In this document: in pieces, positions 57,990 through 64,000 of the stretch | Position numbering within the stretch: position 1 is the stretch's first letter | Layout: each line of letters begins with the position of its first letter | Source of the DNA: Gordionus sp. m RMFG-2023 | Lineage: Eukaryota; Nematomorpha; Gordioida; Chordodea; Parachordodidae | NCBI RefSeq assembly: GCF_954871325.1 | Contig: NC_088776.1 | Span: 32,660,508 to 32,724,507, forward strand | Reading direction: 5' to 3' | DNA length: 64,000 bases | The notes under the pieces: generated by a model | Databases searched by the model: none | What the model saw: only the letters and a program-made list of their open reading frames with translations | Told to the model about the DNA's origin: nothing | Made by a program: the position numbers and the translations under genes

Positions 57990-58420
57990 ATTAATTGAGT
58001 CCACCTTAATACTGGAACGATTGTTTGTCTAGGTGCAAGTCAAAGCTTGTGAATCTCAAAATCATATAATTTCGCTTTCGCCTCAACAACCACTTATCTC
58101 CTAAAATTCTTGGTCGATATTATCCTTTGTTTTCTTTGTTGTAATATTTTAATATTCGCCATTATCATAACCTCGAACAAATACATATCATTTTTTTTAA
58201 AAATATTGCATAAAATTGCTGTGTAACCTTCAGATAAAATATCTGGTTCAGTTCATTCCGATATTTTTTAAAAGCCAATCAAAATAAGTTCTTCTAGATC
58301 CAAAAAGGCTGTAATGTTTGATGTCGATTGCAGTTTCTTTTTTCTTGTAGTACAAGAAGTCCTTGATAATTATATTCAGCATCTATCTCTTTGGATATCT
58401 GAACATTTTATACTCTCTAT
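57990..58420 (-). pseudogene. hAT transposase fragment (inverted relative of 55-kb copy)
   Basis: The reverse complement of 57990-58170 matches 55264-55440 closely (AAAGCGAAATTATATGATTT and AACAATTTTATGCAAT blocks). Further upstream on this strand, KLQSTSNITAFLDLEELI (about 58340-58285) corresponds to the KLQLCPTRW-LRH-A-TAF-eLEEpI block of the 51-kb copy, with the CPTRW residues lost. It is heavily broken. Confidence 0.65.
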
Positions 58421-58667
58421 AAATTTTGCCTTATCATAATTATTAGTAGAAATAAATGAAATAGATTTATTTGGTTGATAAAATTTTTATCCATCAGTGT
58501 TTAAGATTTTAAAAAATGTAAGAAAATCCACTTTAAATTTTCGCGAGATAAAATATTAATGCACAAGGAAGGAATATTTAAATTATTTTAACTTTCTACT
58601 AAAATTTAATAGAACAATTAATAATTTACAAAAACTTTTTATATTTTTTCAAAAAAAAATTTTACTG

Positions 58668-58700
58668 GGGAGAGGGGGGGGGGCATCCGCTACCTACTCG
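58668..58700 (-). repeat. Poly-G hAT terminus
   Basis: GGGGAGAGGGGGGGGGGCATCC then CTACCTACTCGCATG. It is probably the 5' end of the inverted hAT above. Confidence 0.45.
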
Positions 58701-60840
58701 CATGTCTTTGCCATATAATTATGATGAAATATTTGATTCAAATTCAAAAAAGGGCACGTTGGGCATCATTATAATTTACATAGGAAAACTTTGATATTAA
58801 AAATCTAGGCAATATATAAACATATTTTTTAGAATAAAATATGCTGAGTTGACATAGAATAAAATTTCTTCCATAGTTATATTTTATTTATCTACATAAG
58901 GTAAGGTTTATTTTTAAGACTTTAAATTTTATTATTTTAATATAAATTGAAATTGTCGTTTTGCGATAATTTTATCTTCAAGGTTAAGACTAAGACTATT
59001 GGATAGCCTAATCATTATGCTATAAAATTTAAAAAACCGAACATATTATCTTTTATAGTATTGGCGCTATTAAGGTATAGGTAAAATCAGTTTATTTTAC
59101 TATTTACCGATGATCCTGGGTGTGATGGCAGACCATGGGGTAAGATGACAAATATAAAATTGAACCCAAATCATAAAATTTTTAATTTTTATTCTTATGA
59201 TGAACTCTTATTATTTACAAATGATAAATATTTTTTAAAAAAATAATCGTCACAAAATGGGCACACATAAAATGGATCATTCCTATTGAATGTGCCATTT
59301 GGGACATTTGTTACACTTTATCCAGTCTTCGCATTTTTTACTTTGGTTATAATTGATGCACATTAACAATAATTTTTTTTAAATTTCTAATTTTTATCGT
59401 TTTTAGAAACTCCTTTCTATGCAATCTAATTCCCTTTTAATTGCAATTTAGCCTTTCGCTGTTTAGATAGGGGTATCAATTTAACTTAAATAGCTCTAGA
59501 AAAATTTCTGGGTGAGCTAAAACTCCGAGCAAAGTTTGATCAATAGCCAAAACATTGTAAAATTAATCAATAGCCAAAACAATGTGAATTGTCTCTCATA
59601 TAAATATAAAATTAAAAGTAATACTTTTGCCTCAAAGGAAAAAAAACACTTTTAAAAATTGGTGAAAATGGACTAAAAAATTATTCCTGACAGATAACTT
59701 CTGAATACGGAGCTCCCGCTACTAAATGAACATAGTATAAATAGTGTGTTCATGGAAATATATCTTTGACAAAACTTAAAACAATTAGCCGATGAAAAGG
59801 CAATAGACGTTTGCCTTCTTTTTCGGATAGCCCTGTTCTCCCCCACCCCGGTTTCCTCTATTGCTATATATTATTATAATCTATAGAATAATTATTACAA
59901 GTTTAAGAATTTAAAAATAAATACTTTTGGCTCAAGACAAAAATTTAAGAAATCGCACTATAAATATTATTTTTCCTCGGGCTCCCCATCTTACAAAGAA
60001 AATCAGATTTGCGTATTGTATAAAAATACACATGACCAAATTTTAGGTATCTAACTCCTTAAAATAAATAGAAATTATAAATTGTAGTTTTTCTCTGCTT
60101 GCAGGAATGCTCCGTTCACTCCTATCAGCATCGGTTTCATACCATATCAAATCAATATATCAAATTTTAAAAGAAAGAAATCACATTCTTTTAATGGTCA
60201 TTTTATGCTGTCTCTTAGTTAATTTTTTATAAAACTAAATCACAATGTATATCGTCATTAAACATTACACTGATATCGTTTTATCTCATATTTTAAGACA
60301 AACTATCTTAAAGCCTAAATATTAATTAGTGCAAATGATAAAAATTAAATAAAAGTATCTCCTAAATAAAATTCGAATAAATATATTGAAATAACATTTT
60401 TAATATATCCTATTGATGATCTATTAAAATGATAGGCCATATTATTCAGATTGTAAATAATATAAGTGACAAGCAGGTATTAAGAATTATTCAAATTGAT
60501 TAGTTTTATATTTATGATGTTTAATACAATTTGACTTCCAATAATAATTTTTATTTTATTTTATTGATGAACTATTTTATTACCAAGTATTAATATAATA
60601 TAAAAATTATAGATAATATAATATAATATTTATATATTTAAAACTTTACAAAAATTATTAAATAATTTTATTATTAAGAAATAATTTTTTATTTTTATAT
60701 TATATATGGTCCCGCATTAACCAAATATTGATTATATTTAAGTTTTATATCCCTAGAGAGGGAAGTGTGCTTCCTAAATTTAATCCGAGTACTCCATTTC
60801 ATAATTATTTTTTCCTTGTTTTTTTGACAGTAACTCACAT
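58701..60840. other. Intergenic
   Basis: 59100-59870 may be a family-B-like relic: ATGGGGTAAGATGACA, ATTTGGGACATTTG and CACCCCGGTTTCCTCTA. Nothing else was seen. Confidence 0.35.
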
Positions 60841-60849
60841 TATGAGAGC

Positions 60850-61140
60850 CCCACAAAATATGTAAACAATATTTTTTATGTTATCCCGTTTCAACTCTAA
60901 AATCATGACAAGAATATTTTTAAAATGTCAATACTCCTATTTTGACTATTAGGAGCAAAGTAAAAAAAATGTTCGTAAGAGGATTGAATTTGTTCTAAAG
61001 AAGAATAAAAATAGGGGTATTGATATTTTTTAATATTTTTTTTATCTAATATGTTCGAATTAAAACGGATAAATGTAAAAAAGATTGCTTTTATATTTTA
61101 GATTCTTATAATATGAGATTTTGTTCTTAAACAATTAAAA
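60850..61140. mobile_element. Foldback-type MITE (A+T-rich)
   Basis: ATGTCAATACTCCTATTTT (60925-60944) pairs with AAAATAGGGGTATTGATAT (61008-61027). Outside these, ATGTTATCCCGTTTCAA (60879) pairs with TTAAAACGGATAAATGTAA (61061). The arms of at least 70 bp are separated by about 60 bp. Confidence 0.55.
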
Positions 61141-63841
61141 AAACCTTGTGTTTAATCAGAACTCTTTTTGGATCGCGTCAAAACCAAAGAGATTTATCTT
61201 TTCTTTTTATCAAACCTATTGATGAAAACTAGCCACATGATAGGTTTTCAGCTATTTATGTAGTTAAGTTTAAGAAGATTGATAATTGTTAAATTATAAT
61301 ATATCAAATTGTATTTGCATGTAATTTTTTAGAGAAAGGTTTTGACTCAGAACTTCTACGCCGGTGGTGAGGAGGGAAGCATCACAAAATCGTCTTGAAA
61401 TTGGAGATAATTAAGATGATATAATCGTCATTTGAATAAAATTTTACTAATTTTGATTAAAATTTTTTTTTACTTGTCAATTTAGACTCCCTATTCGAGT
61501 GAGATATGGGCAAAATTTTTGAGGGGGTAATATAGTTATTGGCTTATGAAGGTGTAATCTCTGGTTTTAACGATAAATTACAAATTTTATTGGATAAGTA
61601 ACATTTTTTTATATTAAATTTAATGTATAAAATGATTGATTATAATAAATGCAGGACATCGACAATTCTAAGATGTGGCTGTATATATAAATGCAAAAAT
61701 AAATTAAATAACATTTATTTAAATAATATAATCAAAATTATTTAATGCATGTCATTCACAGGTGTAAAATAATAATTATAAAATAATTCGAATAGAAATA
61801 TTAAAAATATTTATGAATGACAGAACGTCAATACTTTTATTTATTTCTACATTTCTTTAACTTTTGTAAATATTATTATATTATAAATAAAATAATAATA
61901 ATTTAAAATTATTATAAAAATTTTTAAGATATGAAGGCGGATATGTTTATGTTGGTAAAATATTAGGCCTTCAAAAGAAATATTTGTAAATTGAAAAATA
62001 GTTAGCCAGGGTGTTGTGTTGAACTGTTTTGTATTTGGTACAGGAACAAAAATAATCAGTTTACATTGTGATGATAGGATAAGTTTTTGTATACACTATG
62101 TATATATATTTCTTTTTTATACATCTGTTTCATTGAGAATTCTAAAAGAATTTATTTTCTTGTCAGTTAACTTTTCGTAGATGGATTCTAATCCTTAAAT
62201 ATATTATTTTTCAGTTAAAATATATAACTATATATATATATAATCATACAAATCACTCTAACCTAATAGATAAAATGAACATTTTGTGTAAATCTAACCC
62301 TTCAAAATCATTACAGCTTCATTTTATTAAGATGACGTTTAAATTTTGTAAATACCGAATAAATAAAATTTTATATATAATAGAATATTTTCTCGTCTAA
62401 AAGCGTAAATATTCACTAAATAATGAAAAAAATAATCTCTTCTTTTAAATTTTTCTTAATACTTTGTTACTATATAAATAAGTATTTATTTAAATTCTTT
62501 ATATTATTTTCATTTTATTTTAAGTGAAATATTTTGGTTTATAATAATAATAATTTTTTTAAATGTCCTATTGTTTTTTTAAAAATTTTTTGGAAAAAAT
62601 TATAACAAAAAATATAAGGAATCTTTTAAAAATAATAATAACAAATAATTGACATAAAATATCTGAATTAATTATAATACTCCTTTATTTTTATTGCGAT
62701 TCGTTTTTTAAACGAATAGATTAATGAATACTTTTTATTTATATATCATGAAAATTATTAAATAATTTGGTTAATTTTTTCATATAATTATATTCGCACA
62801 TTAAAATTTAGCTCTAAAAAATATTGAAGCAAAAAAATTAAAATATTAATTAATAAATAATAAAAGAATAAAAATTTGATAATTTTGTAAAAAAAATTGC
62901 ATGTCTTTTGGAATTAAATTATGTTCTTTTACCAAAGATCGGAAAAAAATTTGAATAAATTTAAATCTGAATGATTTATACATAAAAGAACCTGATATCA
63001 AAAAGAACAACAAAATGCTATAAAAATAAGGTATTTATTTATTTATTTTATATAATATTTAATATAATTAATGCATATTCAAATTTATTCAAATTTTATT
63101 CAAATATTTATTTTTTGCTTTTATGGAATTAATTTTTATTTTTAAATTTATTATATTTATTATGATTTTTTAAAGTAATCAAAATTAATATTAATATAAT
63201 ATTTGAAGTTAATAATTATATTATAATATATTTTTTAAATAAAACAAATATTAGAATATATTTAAAATTTTAAACTAAAAATAAAAATACATTTATTGCA
63301 GAGAACTATGTTCAAAATATATTACAGTATGAGTAGGATAAAAATACGAAATGATATTTCATTAGCATATAGTAGTATTTATTTATTTTTAAGAAAATTT
63401 TAAATCTATTTGCATAAATTTAAATATATTAAGAAATAAAAATTATTTTTTTATATTTTTGTTGCTATTATAAATATATATTACTAAAAAAAAATGTACA
63501 TTTATTTTAAAATAAATTTATTTTTATTTGGAAATCATATTTTCTAAATTTTTATTATTTCAAAAATATAGAAGAATTTATAAAAATAAATGTTGCGTTT
63601 AAAGTCTTTAGTTTTTATCAAATATCGAAATTTCGTTTTAAATATGACTAAGGGAAATAAATACAATTCCTCAAACAAAGTTTTCCGAATTTCACTATTA
63701 ATATTACTAATGGTTTGTGAAACCGATTTTTCTTATTTGGATATAGGAATAACATAACATTATGTATATTATTTATATGTAAATAAATTTCTGCGAAATC
63801 AAGAATAGACAGGTAATATATAAATGATATACATAACTAAT
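61141..63841. other. Intergenic, extremely A+T-rich
   Basis: CTTCTACGCCGGTGGTGAGGAG at 61356 resembles a hAT terminus. Otherwise no gene or repeat is recognisable, and poly-A/T and ATTT microrepeats dominate. Confidence 0.45.
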
Positions 63842-63889
63842 CCTGAATTCACAGTTAGCGCTATTTTTCGCGTTAACTGTGAATTCAGG
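63842..63889. repeat. Near-perfect 20-bp inverted repeat (hairpin)
   Basis: CCTGAATTCACAGTTAGCGC (63842-63861) and GCGTTAACTGTGAATTCAGG (63870-63889) pair at 19 of 20 positions across an 8-base loop. It stands alone in A+T-rich DNA, with no flanking gene. It could be a minimal MITE or the fused ends of a lost element. Confidence 0.8.
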
Positions 63890-64000
63890 GTAAAACTGTA
63901 AAATATAATAAATTTTTTATATTAAAATAATAGTCAAAATAACTTTTATTTATTTCTTTTCAATTTTATATACATATTATATATGTTGTTTGTGAGTTTT
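63890..64000. other. Intergenic, A+T-rich
   Basis: Nothing seen to the window end. Confidence 0.5.

Noticed and set aside
1-64000. CRISPR arrays, rRNA genes, LTR retrotransposons, retrovirus-like or Polinton-like elements
   Set aside because: No regular repeat-spacer array, no rRNA-like conserved blocks, and no long direct terminal repeats or protease/integrase/capsid motifs were seen.

Overview
The window is strongly A+T-rich, eukaryotic, intergenic-type DNA that is almost entirely transposon debris. I find no convincing host gene: nearly every protein-like stretch I can recognise belongs to a hAT transposase or a LINE reverse transcriptase. The mix (many hAT lineages and their short non-autonomous relatives, non-LTR retrotransposons, tRNA-headed SINEs, long poly-C/poly-G tracts at hAT ends) suggests an invertebrate animal with a compositionally extreme genome, such as a hemipteran-like arthropod or a cnidarian. 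The sequence alone does not settle the species.

Layout. 1-2600: a non-LTR retrotransposon (158-2407), with an almost complete reverse transcriptase and a 3' stem-loop plus ATGA tail, has landed inside an older dispersed repeat (family A). 2600-7300: hAT relics, a full-length tRNA-derived SINE (3535-3992) and a second SINE type (6306). 7600-8400: a heavily decayed second LINE of a different RT lineage. 10.6-19 kb: a clean copy of family A, a roughly 315-bp direct duplication, a MITE with long inverted ends, and A+T-rich filler. 19-22 kb: a hAT element with a minus-strand transposase fossil and a nested GC-rich MITE. 23-28.6 kb: a hAT fossil, a family A copy split by a MITE, repeat family B, and a degenerate TTTTGCG array split by another element. 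28.7-31.1 kb: a hAT element with a perfect 8-bp target-site duplication, itself invaded by a GC-rich MITE. 33.7-35.5 kb: a family B fragment, a truncated SINE, and a 1.3-kb foldback element with inverted arms of about 460 bp and tandem 242-254-bp core units. 38.3-44.4 kb: a short hAT with 7/8 target duplication, two further hAT fossils, and a cluster of GC-rich MITEs. 47.5-58.7 kb: four or more hAT fossils, three from one family in both orientations, and a second family B copy. 58.7-64 kb: mostly featureless A+T-rich DNA with two inverted repeats.

The most informative signal is the nesting. Paralogous uninterrupted copies inside the same window allow several insertions to be placed exactly and ordered in time. 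A recurring class of non-autonomous hAT-like elements carries subterminal GGCCCGGCCCG-type blocks alternating with A/T runs. These GC islands are the only GC-rich DNA in the region and account for most of its unusual composition.
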